Below are positions 1-8,430 of a stretch of DNA of 49,324 nt, piece after piece (within the stretch, counting starts at the first letter, position 1; every line of letters starts with the position of its first letter). The position numbers were made by a program, and so were the translations under genes. Source of the DNA: Bacteroidales bacterium (GTDB taxonomy: Bacteria; Bacteroidota; Bacteroidia; Bacteroidales; Paludibacteraceae). The stretch is taken from assembly GCA_012518275.1 (NCBI GenBank), contig JAAYSS010000104.1, forward strand, positions 1-49,324, read 5' to 3'. The notes beneath the pieces were generated by a model, which was not told where the DNA came from, did not search any database, and saw only the letters and a program-made list of their open reading frames with translations.

Positions 1-456
1 ATTACAGATGCCCATGATACTCATTCGGCGAGCTGCACTGTCAATAGGACCGATAATCGTAACTAAAGGATTGGCGGCTGTTTGAAGAATGGCAAGCCCC
101 GTTCCGATGGAGAATAGTCCTATCAAAAATATAAAATACTCGCGAGTTAGCGCTGCCGGAACAAAAATAAAAGCGCCTAACGACATAAACATATAACCGA
201 CTAAAATACCTTTTTTGAATCCTAACTTCTTCAATAGAATGCCGGAAGGAATCGCCATAACAAAGTAGGCTATATAAAATGCGAGTGTTACAAAATAGGA
301 TTGGAAGTGGTTTAATTCACAGGAAATCTTAAAATAAGGAATTAAGATGGCATTGACCCATGAAACAAATCCAAATACAAAAAACATACTGGCCAAAATG
401 GCAATGGACTTGTACAACGTCGGTTTGTCAACCTGCTGAGTGTTTGATTGGCTCAT
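1..456 (-). CDS. MFS sugar porter, FucP-like (partial, 3' end outside window)
   Basis: This is an open frame that runs off the left window edge; only the first 152 residues are present, starting at the ATG at 456. The protein starts MSQSNTQQVDKPTLYKSIAI and continues with at least four hydrophobic helices, including FVFGFVSWVNAILIPYFK and AYFVMAIPSGILLKKLGFK. That second stretch, followed by GILVGYMFMSLGAFIFVPAA, is typical of the L-fucose/glucose/galactose permease branch of the major facilitator family (FucP/GluP), which imports monosaccharides by proton symport at the inner membrane. It follows the GH109-like gene by 18 nt and so ends, or continues, the glycan operon. I infer that it imports the monosaccharide released in the periplasm; the sugar itself cannot be told from this fragment. 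Confidence 0.8.
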   Translation of the reverse strand, partial: MSQSNTQQVDKPTLYKSIAILASMFFVFGFVSWVNAILIPYFKISCELNHFQSYFVTLAFYIAYFVMAIPSGILLKKLGFKKGILVGYMFMSLGAFIFVPAALTREYFIFLIGLFSIGTGLAILQTAANPLVTIIGPIDSAARRMSIMGICN

Positions 457-474
457 ATTTCAGTATAAATATTT

Positions 475-1890
475 TTAAATTTTAACTTTTGTGTTACCAC
501 CTTTAGAGAGAGAAATATCTACAGGTTTATTGGTTTTCCATTTTCCATTCGTAAAATCAGGAATATCAATAGGCATTGATCGGTTTGCCACAGACCATTC
601 GCTTAAAGGGCCAATTACACTCCAAGATGCGGCATCATAAACGTCCATATCCATTGGTAGCCCGTTTCTCAAACAGTCAATCAATCGCCAATCCATTAAG
701 AAATCCATGCCACCATGGCCACCCACCTGCTTAGCTAATTCACCTACTTTCTTAATTAAAGCCGGAGCGTATTTTTCTTCTAGTTTTTTAAGTTCGCTTT
801 CGGGCATCCAATCATTTCTACCAATAGCAAGTCGAGGTGGTTCAGGATACTTTTGTGCTATGGCTTTTGTTCCACTAATTGTGTGTAATCGTGAATAAGG
901 TCTTGGTGTTGTTACATCATGTTGTAACATGATTGTTTGCCCTTTAACTGTTTTTATTGTGGTCGTATTCATATTCCCTCTAAATGGAGCATCAATAAAC
1001 TGCTTGAAGTAATCGTCTTTCTTTGAAAGCTCTTTGGCGTAATTATTCATATGAAAATCTTCAGTTTGCATTGATACTAAATACTCCATTTTATTGCCTC
1101 GATTAATATTCATAATCTGTGCGACGGGACCCAAACCGTGGGTGGGGTATAAGTTCCCATTTCGCTTCATATTTTCTCCAAGACGCCAACTTCTTCCGGG
1201 TTTTCCTCTGAAAAACAGACTTTCTCCAATTTCATGGATATAAGCGCCTTCACAATGTACGATATCACCAAAGAAACCTTGACGTGCCAAGTTTAAGGTC
1301 AACAGTTCAAAGAAATCATAACAACAATTTTCAAGAATTACGCAGTGTTTCTTGGTTTTTTCAGAAGTCTGCACTATTTTCCAACAGTCTTCAACGGTCG
1401 TAGCTGCAGGAATTTCAGTCGCAACGTGCTTGCCATGTTCCATGGCGAATATAGCTATCGGTGCATGAAGAGCCCAAGGAGTACAGATATAGATAAGATC
1501 CAAATCATCACGCCTGCATAACTCAATCCAGGAGTCTTCTTTTCCAGAATAGATAACAGCTGGATGTCCTTCTGTTTTAATGCGCTTTTTTGCTTTTTGA
1601 GCATGCTCATCCAATACGTCACATATAGCCGTAATTTTAACGCCATCAATATGACTTATCCTCTCGACAGCATTCGAACCACGGGCGCCAACTCCAATAA
1701 ACCCAATATGTATAGTATCTATTTCGGGGGCGGCATAATTGCACATATTGAAAGATTGAGAATGTTCTTTTTTAACTTCGTCCAATATGTTGTTCAAAGC
1801 AAAAGATTCTGATTCTTTTTTCGACTTACAAGATGTTAATAAACTAGCACTTAAGAAGCTCGATGCTTTTAAGAAATTCCTCCTATTCAT
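475..1890 (-). CDS. GH109-like Gfo/Idh/MocA oxidoreductase-type glycosidase, lipoprotein
   Basis: A 471-residue protein. It begins with a twin-arginine-like motif (NRRNFLKAS) and a lipobox (LTSC, Cys21), so it is probably a Tat-exported lipoprotein. A Rossmann fold follows, with the NAD-binding loop GFIGVGARGS at residues 63-72 and the CTPW motif near 136. The second half closely follows the GH109 alpha-N-acetylgalactosaminidase pattern: NLYPTHGLGP (His251 matches the catalytic histidine region), INRGN, GGHGGMDF and IPDFTNGKWK near the end. GH109 enzymes cleave terminal alpha-GalNAc by NAD-dependent transient oxidation and elimination, not by classical acid/base hydrolysis. Neighbours are an SGNH esterase 48 nt upstream and a sugar porter 18 nt downstream. 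GH109 membership is firm by motif; the exact sugar specificity is inferred. Confidence 0.87.
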   Translation of the reverse strand: MNRRNFLKASSFLSASLLTSCKSKKESESFALNNILDEVKKEHSQSFNMCNYAAPEIDTIHIGFIGVGARGSNAVERISHIDGVKITAICDVLDEHAQKAKKRIKTEGHPAVIYSGKEDSWIELCRRDDLDLIYICTPWALHAPIAIFAMEHGKHVATEIPAATTVEDCWKIVQTSEKTKKHCVILENCCYDFFELLTLNLARQGFFGDIVHCEGAYIHEIGESLFFRGKPGRSWRLGENMKRNGNLYPTHGLGPVAQIMNINRGNKMEYLVSMQTEDFHMNNYAKELSKKDDYFKQFIDAPFRGNMNTTTIKTVKGQTIMLQHDVTTPRPYSRLHTISGTKAIAQKYPEPPRLAIGRNDWMPESELKKLEEKYAPALIKKVGELAKQVGGHGGMDFLMDWRLIDCLRNGLPMDMDVYDAASWSVIGPLSEWSVANRSMPIDIPDFTNGKWKTNKPVDISLSKGGNTKVKI

Positions 1891-1938
1891 AATATAAAAT
1901 TCATGTTAGTTTTATGTCGATAATAAAACAATAGCCTA

Positions 1939-3051
1939 TTAAGGCTTATAATGTTGTCTTTGAAGTAAGTTCTCTGTTATCCTTTTTAAGGTCTCATAGT
2001 AATAATACATACCTAAATCTGTGGGATGAACACCATCAACTGTGCTTTCTGAATTTGCAAACAATTGATTCCCTTCTATATACTGAATATCTGAAAACTC
2101 TTTTTTTAACTCATTATATGCACCTTTAAGCCCTTTGCGCAAAGAGATGAATATCTTTTGATTAACATCATAATAAAAATAGCTCCATCTAGGTGCATTT
2201 TCTACAAGAATAATTGGAGTTTTTGGTTGTAATGATTTTAATTTCCTAACTAATATTAATGTTCTTTCTTTTACATCATTTTCCTCAAAAGACTTCATGT
2301 TTGGCAGGCAATCAATAAAGTAAGCTTTAGCTTCTATATCTCCCATTACATCAGCAAAGTATTCCTCAATACGTCCATTAGCTGAAAATCCAAAATTAAT
2401 TACCGGAATATCGAATTCACGACTTAGCATTGAGGTAAAAACCATTCCGGGGCGTGAAGCACTACAACCTTGTACTATGGATGTACCATAAAACACTAAA
2501 GGTTTCTTTTTTGATGCGGGTGGTACAATTAAACTTGCCCCTTTATCCACTCCAATCATCATCTTAGATACTCCGTTGTAAAGAGGCAAGTAAAGCATTA
2601 ATTCATAGCTCTCAGAAGCATTTAGATTAGATATTAAACTAAATGCTTGTTTTTTATAAGGGCTTGTAGGTTTTCCTACTGCCATCCATACCCACTTATC
2701 ATTTTTTTTAACGTATAAGTCCAAGCCGCTAATTCCTATTTCAGTCATGTGATGCATTGGTCTGTCTTTCCTGTTCATCCTAAGTGTCCACTTTGCTTTT
2801 ATTCTTTTTGTTCCAGACACTTTGAAATGAATTGTAATACCAGTAGAATTACGGCTTAAGTCCCAAATTTCGTCTCTCACAATACTTTTGTATTTTCCCG
2901 GAAGACGTGTGAAATCTTCTATCCCTTCAGACCACCCCATACCTTCGACACATAATTTTCTTGCATCTATCCAAGAGATATTACTTTTTTGGGCATTGGT
3001 AAAAACACTAAACGTAAAAATTAAGAAATATAATAAAGCCCTTTTTTTCAT
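1939..3051 (-). CDS. Secreted SGNH/GDSL-type carbohydrate esterase with N-terminal beta-sandwich domain
   Basis: A 370-residue protein counted from the ATG at 3051; a TTG two codons earlier would add two residues but is less likely. A signal peptide ends at about FTNAQ. Residues 25-175 look like the beta-sandwich found in front of bacterial SGNH esterases. The catalytic half follows: YGTSIVQG (nucleophile Ser191, GTS in place of GDS), NFGFSANGR (block II, Gly/Asn oxyanion hole near 221-226), and DGVHPTDLG (Asp339 and His342 of the triad). Such enzymes remove acetyl or other ester groups from sugars. It sits between nagB (20 nt upstream) and the GH109-like gene (48 nt downstream), which suggests that it de-esterifies the glycan before glycosidase action. 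The substrate is unknown. Confidence 0.82.
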   Translation of the reverse strand: MKKRALLYFLIFTFSVFTNAQKSNISWIDARKLCVEGMGWSEGIEDFTRLPGKYKSIVRDEIWDLSRNSTGITIHFKVSGTKRIKAKWTLRMNRKDRPMHHMTEIGISGLDLYVKKNDKWVWMAVGKPTSPYKKQAFSLISNLNASESYELMLYLPLYNGVSKMMIGVDKGASLIVPPASKKKPLVFYGTSIVQGCSASRPGMVFTSMLSREFDIPVINFGFSANGRIEEYFADVMGDIEAKAYFIDCLPNMKSFEENDVKERTLILVRKLKSLQPKTPIILVENAPRWSYFYYDVNQKIFISLRKGLKGAYNELKKEFSDIQYIEGNQLFANSESTVDGVHPTDLGMYYYYETLKRITENLLQRQHYKP

Positions 3052-3071
3052 TTTCAAAATCTCTTTTCAAT

Positions 3072-3842
3072 TTATTTTCCACTGTTCAATTTAGAAGCAG
3101 AATCTTTATCTAAAAACAGTACGGTTTGCGGATGTTTACGCAATATAGTTGCAGGACAATCGGTAGAAATAGGAGCATTTACTGTATCATAAACAGCTTG
3201 TGCTTTTCTTTTGTTGGGGCATAAGCAACTAATTACTTTGCAATTCATGATAGCAGGAATTGTTAGACTGATGGCCTCCTGGGGAACATCATCAAGAGAC
3301 TTAAACCATCCTTCACCAAGCTGTTGGTTTCTACAAACATTATCAAGCTGAACTACTTTTACTAATTTAGGATCATTAAAGTCAGCCACACCCGGATCGT
3401 TAAATGCAATATGTCCATTTTCTCCAATACCAATACACGCTACATCTATCGGATGCTTTTTTAGCAATGCTTCATAATTTTGGATTTCTTCTTCTAAATT
3501 ATCAGCATCTCCATTAATTAAATAAACCTTCGCAGGTTTCACCTCGTTCAAGATCCTTTCTTTCAGGTATTTACGAAAACTTGCCGGATGCGTTTCAGGT
3601 AATCCTTTATATTCATCAAGATGAAAGACCGTAATTTTACTCCAGTCTACATCAAGTTTCTTAATGGCATCAAGAAAGGCAAACTGAGAAGCTCCTGTTG
3701 CTAATATTAAATTAGCATGCCCCTGAGTTTTAATTGCTTCATTAATGTGCTCTGCTACAAATTCTGCTGAAGCTTTTCCAGCTGAGGCTTCATTCGAATA
3801 AACTTTTGCTATTAATGTTCCTGCATTTAATTTTTTAATCAT
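3072..3842 (-). CDS. nagB: Glucosamine-6-phosphate deaminase
   Basis: A 256-residue cytosolic enzyme that converts glucosamine-6-phosphate to fructose-6-phosphate and ammonia. I chose the ATG at 3842; a TTG at 3851 is in frame three codons earlier. The family motifs are present: LATGAS (47-52, phosphate loop), HLDEY (74-78, with the acidic pair next to the active site) and GIGENGHIAFNDPG (138-151, containing the catalytic Glu and His). It reads on into the SGNH esterase gene with a short gap. It is the only gene of intracellular amino-sugar catabolism in the window: no nagA deacetylase or amino-sugar kinase is seen. Its place in the cluster is the strongest hint that the locus handles an amino-sugar glycan. 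Confidence 0.93.
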   Translation of the reverse strand: MIKKLNAGTLIAKVYSNEASAGKASAEFVAEHINEAIKTQGHANLILATGASQFAFLDAIKKLDVDWSKITVFHLDEYKGLPETHPASFRKYLKERILNEVKPAKVYLINGDADNLEEEIQNYEALLKKHPIDVACIGIGENGHIAFNDPGVADFNDPKLVKVVQLDNVCRNQQLGEGWFKSLDDVPQEAISLTIPAIMNCKVISCLCPNKRKAQAVYDTVNAPISTDCPATILRKHPQTVLFLDKDSASKLNSGK

Positions 3843-3873
3843 TTTATTCAATTTTACTTTATATTTTTTGTTT

Positions 3874-3930
3874 AAAACAAGCGTCTGTTATTTTAATATT
3901 TGATAAACATATTAACAGACACTTGTTTTT
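3874..3930 (-). terminator. Long stem-loop between the DUF4838 gene and nagB
   Basis: Positions 3875-3890 (AAACAAGCGTCTGTTA) pair with 3913-3928 (TAACAGACACTTGTTT). Fifteen of 16 positions match, with one C/A mismatch, around a 22-nt loop. Read on the minus strand the stem is followed by a T-rich stretch (GTTTTAAAC). It lies after the DUF4838 stop codon and before the nagB start, so it may terminate or attenuate the upstream message, or protect an mRNA 3' end after processing. Confidence 0.55.
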
Positions 3931-3966
3931 ACTTATTATTTTAATTTAATTCAACAAACTATTTTA

Positions 3967-6492
3967 TTAGTTAGTCGGACTATTTAAATTATCTTTTTCA
4001 ACTACTTCTTTTGGAAGCAATAGATATTTCGGATTTAAAGAGAAATAGGAGGGTGCGGTCATGAGCTTAATAATTCCTCTTGCATTCTTAAAGCTCCATA
4101 TTTTACCATCTTCTCCTTTTTTTACAGGGAAAGACTGAAAAGTACTTGTGTTTTTAAACGTATAAACTTCTCTTCCTTTAGAGTCATAAAGTCTTCCTCT
4201 CAATAATTTATGATATAAGCCTAATTGTTTTGTCCCCTTTGGAACGTAAAAGTAGAAAGTACCGTCAACTTCCTTATCGGCTTGAAAAGTTTTATCATAA
4301 TTGGTCCAGAAGTCATTTGTTTTATCATTTCCATCTGACATAGTTACTGCGTGTAATCCTTCTTGGTTAGGAGTTAAAACGACCATATTCGGTTTTCCAT
4401 TGGGAACTGTGGATGCATCTTCTTGAATCAAAGTTTCATACGTACCATCTTCAGATGCTCCTCCTAGCTTATATAATTGTATCTTTACATTTCCCCTATC
4501 TCTATAATGCGCTATTAAGCCGCCAGTTACTAAAAGATTAATTGGGGATAATTTTTTATCAACCCAAGTGTAATAAGTCCATTTGCCTCGTCTTGGTGCT
4601 AATTTTCCAAAAGGTTTATTTAGCTTTTTAAAGCTATTGGAAGGAACTAATTCTGTACTAAACTCTATCGGCTTGAAATCCAAAAGCTCATTGTTAGCAA
4701 TTCCACTATTAATAAAGTCTTCAATTTCAACAGAAGTATATGCTACATCTTTCCAAACAGGCTTAGAATATGAATTAGGATTTGGAGAAAGATTTTTCCA
4801 GTGCCTATCAGTTTCTTCAAGTACTTTGGTGTGAAATATACGGTACTCCTTTATTCCAGATACAAAATCCATTAGCTTGTTAAAACTACTTTGTTTTGCA
4901 GAAACTGTAGAAGCGTTTTCATAATTATTAAATAATTCCACATAACGTGTGTAAAGAACCAAGTCGTCAATCCTTGATAAAATTTCATTATTATCTTTTG
5001 CGTCTTGTCTTGCTTGCTTAAGTAAACGATACATTCTACCTATTGGATCGGATGCTAATACTGTAGGGACGGAGCCATCAAGATAAGTATAGTATTCTTT
5101 GATACTTTGTGCTGAAGGTCCAAATGCGCTATCAAAGAAATCATCCATTATAGCAGACACATCACTGTCAATATTCCATAATAACTTTTCAGCAATATAA
5201 TAGCCTAAACCACTAGAAATCCAATCATCACTTGCCTCGGATGTTAAATAACGTGCACCTCTGTTATAAAAATCAGGAATTGTCCTTTTCAAATATGCCA
5301 AGTTGCTACCTGATGATTTTCCTGGAAGATGTTTTGACCAGATTAAAACATCGTAATATTCTCTAATACCTAGAACAGCCTTTTTTGCTGTCCAGCTATC
5401 AATCAGGTGATCTAAATCTAATCCACCTGCAATAAAACGTGTTGCAACGCTAAGAACAACATCTTTATCCACATCTATTTCCGGAGCAGGGGAGTGCTGA
5501 TTATAAGCGTACATACCTATTTTTTTACCCTTATACTTTTCTCTTACTGCTTGTGCTACTGTGTTTGCCAAAAAAACTGCACGTGTTGATGGGGTACCTA
5601 TTTTTAGGCATCCATCACATTGACACCATCCGCCACCATCTGAAGGATCCATCGAAAAGCTTTCTAAGTCTGGATTAGCTGCAAATCGTTTTAAGGCATA
5701 ATTTACTACGAGTTGACGCAAGTTTGGATTAGAGATACAGAATTTTATTTCTCGTGTTTCAGTGTTGCGTTTACCATCTATCAGAGCAAAATACTCAGGG
5801 TGTTTATCAAATTCTGCTTTATTGGCAGCAACAATCGCATTATAAGCATGACCTGTATTGAGTGCATATCCTCCATCTCGATTTACCATCCGCCAGTGTT
5901 CATGACTAGGTTTGTATTCAGGCCAAAGCCCATGTCCAGCCCAAATTCTTCGATGGTAGTAATCCGGTATTTCTTTAATATGTGATGCAAATTCCAGTTT
6001 TTCTTTTTTCGGGATAATTTCCCATTTTTCCATAGGAAAAAACTGCCTGTATCCTAGTTGCGTTAAAAAATCAAATACCGCATATTTTACAGCTAAAGGT
6101 GTAGCACCAATGATATATACTCCATTTTTGTGGGATTTAATCTCATAACCTTGACGTTGACCCGGATGAATTAAATCGAAGTCTGGATTAAATCCCATAT
6201 TGGGAAAATCTCCAACAACGCCTACCGCAATACCTTTAGAACCATTATCCGTATTTAAGGTAAATTTAGCTCCGCTTATTTTAGTTAAATATTCTCCAAG
6301 CTTTTGTGCCGCCAATTTAACATCAACCGAGGCATTAGCCGAGGTAACTATCGAATGTTTAGCACTCCCTTTATTTGCAAGGAGAACTTTAGTTGATGAT
6401 TCATGTGAGTGTAGCCTGATGTCTTTTGAAGCTTGAGACGTTACGCTAAAACAGAGAATAAACGCTAAAAATAAAAATGCTGTTTTTTTCAT
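3967..6492 (-). CDS. Secreted DUF4838 protein (alpha-glucuronidase-like N-terminal domain), stand-alone copy
   Basis: An 841-residue protein with a type I signal peptide ending near VTSQA. Residues about 45-170 form a domain like that preceding GH67/GH20 catalytic barrels (ATPLAVKYAVFDFLTQLGYR, then FFPMEKWEI). The DUF4838 domain follows at about 175-480, with the cysteine motif DGGGWCQCDGC (Cys290, Cys292, Cys295), which may bind a metal. The C-terminal third looks like beta-sandwich modules. DUF4838 proteins are large exported proteins found in polysaccharide utilisation loci and are thought to be glycoside hydrolases; I know of no proven activity. This copy lacks the BspA and T9SS parts carried by its paralogue at 14787-18431, so it probably stays periplasmic or is released. 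It is 105 nt downstream of susD. Confidence 0.82.
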   Translation of the reverse strand: MKKTAFLFLAFILCFSVTSQASKDIRLHSHESSTKVLLANKGSAKHSIVTSANASVDVKLAAQKLGEYLTKISGAKFTLNTDNGSKGIAVGVVGDFPNMGFNPDFDLIHPGQRQGYEIKSHKNGVYIIGATPLAVKYAVFDFLTQLGYRQFFPMEKWEIIPKKEKLEFASHIKEIPDYYHRRIWAGHGLWPEYKPSHEHWRMVNRDGGYALNTGHAYNAIVAANKAEFDKHPEYFALIDGKRNTETREIKFCISNPNLRQLVVNYALKRFAANPDLESFSMDPSDGGGWCQCDGCLKIGTPSTRAVFLANTVAQAVREKYKGKKIGMYAYNQHSPAPEIDVDKDVVLSVATRFIAGGLDLDHLIDSWTAKKAVLGIREYYDVLIWSKHLPGKSSGSNLAYLKRTIPDFYNRGARYLTSEASDDWISSGLGYYIAEKLLWNIDSDVSAIMDDFFDSAFGPSAQSIKEYYTYLDGSVPTVLASDPIGRMYRLLKQARQDAKDNNEILSRIDDLVLYTRYVELFNNYENASTVSAKQSSFNKLMDFVSGIKEYRIFHTKVLEETDRHWKNLSPNPNSYSKPVWKDVAYTSVEIEDFINSGIANNELLDFKPIEFSTELVPSNSFKKLNKPFGKLAPRRGKWTYYTWVDKKLSPINLLVTGGLIAHYRDRGNVKIQLYKLGGASEDGTYETLIQEDASTVPNGKPNMVVLTPNQEGLHAVTMSDGNDKTNDFWTNYDKTFQADKEVDGTFYFYVPKGTKQLGLYHKLLRGRLYDSKGREVYTFKNTSTFQSFPVKKGEDGKIWSFKNARGIIKLMTAPSYFSLNPKYLLLPKEVVEKDNLNSPTN

Positions 6493-6549
6493 GACAAAAA
6501 TAATTTATGAGTGTTGTTCAATTGATTACATTAAATTAAATAATAAAAC

Positions 6550-6595
6550 ATTAAATAAATCTGGCTTGCTAAATAGCCATTGTAACTTATTTAAT
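6550..6595 (-). terminator. Stem-loop just after the SusD stop codon
   Basis: ATTAAATAA at 6550-6558 pairs perfectly with TTATTTAAT at 6587-6595. An inner pair, TGGCT (6562-6566) with AGCCA (6575-6579), lies inside. It starts a few bases past the SusD stop codon. The outer stem is AT-only and no clear U-tract follows, so it may be a weak terminator or an mRNA stabiliser that sets SusCD expression above that of the downstream enzyme genes. Confidence 0.35.
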
Positions 6596-6597
6596 AA

Positions 6598-8421
6598 TTA
6601 TTCCCATCCGGGATTTTGATGCCCAACAAGTGCATTGTTTCTTATTAGTTCAGATTCGGGGATGGGAAATAAGTTGTGCTTTTCTTGAATATTTTTATAA
6701 ATTAGAGAAAAGGCCTCTCCTTTTACGGCTGGAGTCATACTTAAAATTTGATCCCCTATTTCATGCATTCGGGATACATATATTCCCCAGCGAATAAGAT
6801 CAAACTTTCTTAATCCCTCAAAACACAATTCTCTAGCTCGTTCATTCTGAATGGCTTCTCTAAATTTTGTTTGACTTGATATATCTTCAGCTGTAAGGTC
6901 GGCTTCTTCTTCTTTGTAAAGTATTACACTTGCAACAGCGCCAGATCCGCCTCCCCCTGTAATTGTTACAGTTGGTGTAACGATATATTTACCGTATGTT
7001 TTTCCTGTTACGGCGTCCAAGTTCAAAGAAATACCGATTAAAGCACCTTCCTCAGAATTAATCATGGCTGTTGCTACGGTAGAATCACCATTGACTTTAA
7101 TCGTTGGAGCTTTAGTGTAGCCCGTTCCCGGCTCTATTATTACAAAGGATTTTATACCCCCGGTAGCCCACGCTCTTCTTCTTACCTGATTTACAGCATC
7201 AATAGCCTTTGATGTCGGAGCTCCGTTTATTTCATTATTTGCCTCAGCATACATCAATAACACATCCGAATAACGGAGAAGTGGATAATTCTGAGAAGAC
7301 CAAGATTTTATTCTAGGAGTAACTACCTCATACTCTCGCCTATATTTTCCCGGCATTCTATCGTATATTTGGGTTCTTTCTGTAAGAAATGTTTTGGCTC
7401 CACATTCACCTGTATTGTCATAGCTAAAATTTGCAATATTCCAACCACATCTTAAATCACCTTCCTTATATAAATCGAATAAAAACTGATTAACTCTTAC
7501 TGCACCTTGTGCAATTCCTGTTTCTGGATTTAAACTTTTTGGCCCAACAACAACTCCAACTTGACCAGCTTCTAGATACGTGCCTGATCTGTTTCCCCAA
7601 TATTCAACTTCAAATAAACTTTCTTTTGTATCATACTCATCTCGAGCATAGTTAATGAATATATTAGAATAATTAGGATTTAACTCATGGTAACCCTCCT
7701 CTATTACTTTAAGTGCCCATTTTTCAGCTTCCACATATTTAGATTTGTCGCCTAATCTTCCGGCCATATGTAAATAAACCTTTGCTAAGCTACCTCTTAC
7801 AGCAGATTTATTAACTCTTCCACCATAGCCTAAGGTTTGTATATCGGAAACAATTTCCTCTGCTGCTGTCATATCCTTAACTATTTGTTCATAAATTTCC
7901 AGAGCTGTTGCCCTTGGGACATGAACTTCATTGGGTGTTTTTGAATTTGTAACTACTAAAGGTACACCACCAAACATTTTAACCAATAAGAAGTAGTAGT
8001 GTCCCCTTAAGAACAACGCTTCCCCCCTTATACGGTCTCGAATACTTTTATCTATTTCTGGATTATTATCTACATTTTCTAACAACATATTGGCGCGAGT
8101 TACACCTAGAAATAGGCGCGTGTATAATACCTCAATTGCCGGTTCACTCGCATTGTATGTATTGTAGGTTAGTCCTCTTGTATCCACATGATTACCATAT
8201 CTGCCTTCATCTGCTTCTAATCCATACCTATATAGCCAATTAGTTCCATAAACATCTCCCAAAACATCATATATTGCGGTTAGCGATTTTTCTAGGTTTT
8301 CTGCAGTTTCATATGAAATTACCGGATTCAAAAAGTCAGTTGGTACGGTGTCTAATGCATCGTGACATGCATAAAACTGAAGAAATATAATTGTTGATAA
8401 AATTAAATATATCTTTTTCAT
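6598..8421 (-). CDS. SusD/RagB-family glycan-binding lipoprotein with an in-frame insertion
   Basis: A 607-residue outer-membrane lipoprotein (signal peptide with lipobox FYAC, Cys19) that captures oligosaccharides for the SusC porin. SusD hallmarks are visible: RGEALFLRGHYYFLLVKMFG near 132-151, the LLRYSDVLLMYAEA helix near 381, VNQVRRRA near 410-417, NERARELCFEGLRKFDLIRW near 527-546, and a C-terminal LFPIPESELIRN segment. Between VRRRA and the NERARE helix lies an unusual stretch (residues about 421-505, genome 6907-7161). It has two copies of a GY-x-APT-like beta motif (GTGYTKAPTIKV; YIVTPTVTITGGGGSGA) that typical SusD proteins lack. It is 9 nt downstream of susC and certainly co-transcribed. 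The ligand is not predictable. Confidence 0.93.
   Translation of the reverse strand: MKKIYLILSTIIFLQFYACHDALDTVPTDFLNPVISYETAENLEKSLTAIYDVLGDVYGTNWLYRYGLEADEGRYGNHVDTRGLTYNTYNASEPAIEVLYTRLFLGVTRANMLLENVDNNPEIDKSIRDRIRGEALFLRGHYYFLLVKMFGGVPLVVTNSKTPNEVHVPRATALEIYEQIVKDMTAAEEIVSDIQTLGYGGRVNKSAVRGSLAKVYLHMAGRLGDKSKYVEAEKWALKVIEEGYHELNPNYSNIFINYARDEYDTKESLFEVEYWGNRSGTYLEAGQVGVVVGPKSLNPETGIAQGAVRVNQFLFDLYKEGDLRCGWNIANFSYDNTGECGAKTFLTERTQIYDRMPGKYRREYEVVTPRIKSWSSQNYPLLRYSDVLLMYAEANNEINGAPTSKAIDAVNQVRRRAWATGGIKSFVIIEPGTGYTKAPTIKVNGDSTVATAMINSEEGALIGISLNLDAVTGKTYGKYIVTPTVTITGGGGSGAVASVILYKEEEADLTAEDISSQTKFREAIQNERARELCFEGLRKFDLIRWGIYVSRMHEIGDQILSMTPAVKGEAFSLIYKNIQEKHNLFPIPESELIRNNALVGHQNPGWE
6907..7161 (-). 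other. Insertion inside the SusD gene encoding a two-repeat beta domain
   Basis: This stretch encodes residues about 421-505 of the SusD-like protein. The two halves resemble each other (TGYTKAPTIKVNGDSTVATA and YIVTPTVTITGGGGSGAVAS) and match the style of short beta repeats seen in other secreted proteins. The flanking SusD motifs read straight on if it is removed, which is why I regard it as an insertion. Function unknown. Confidence 0.6.
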
Positions 8422-8430
8422 AACTATTTA

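Noticed and set aside
6495-6502. TATTTTTG box on the minus strand before the DUF4838 gene
   Set aside because: It matches the -7 consensus but lies only 3 nt before the ATG, leaving no room for a leader; a chance match in AT-rich DNA is likelier.
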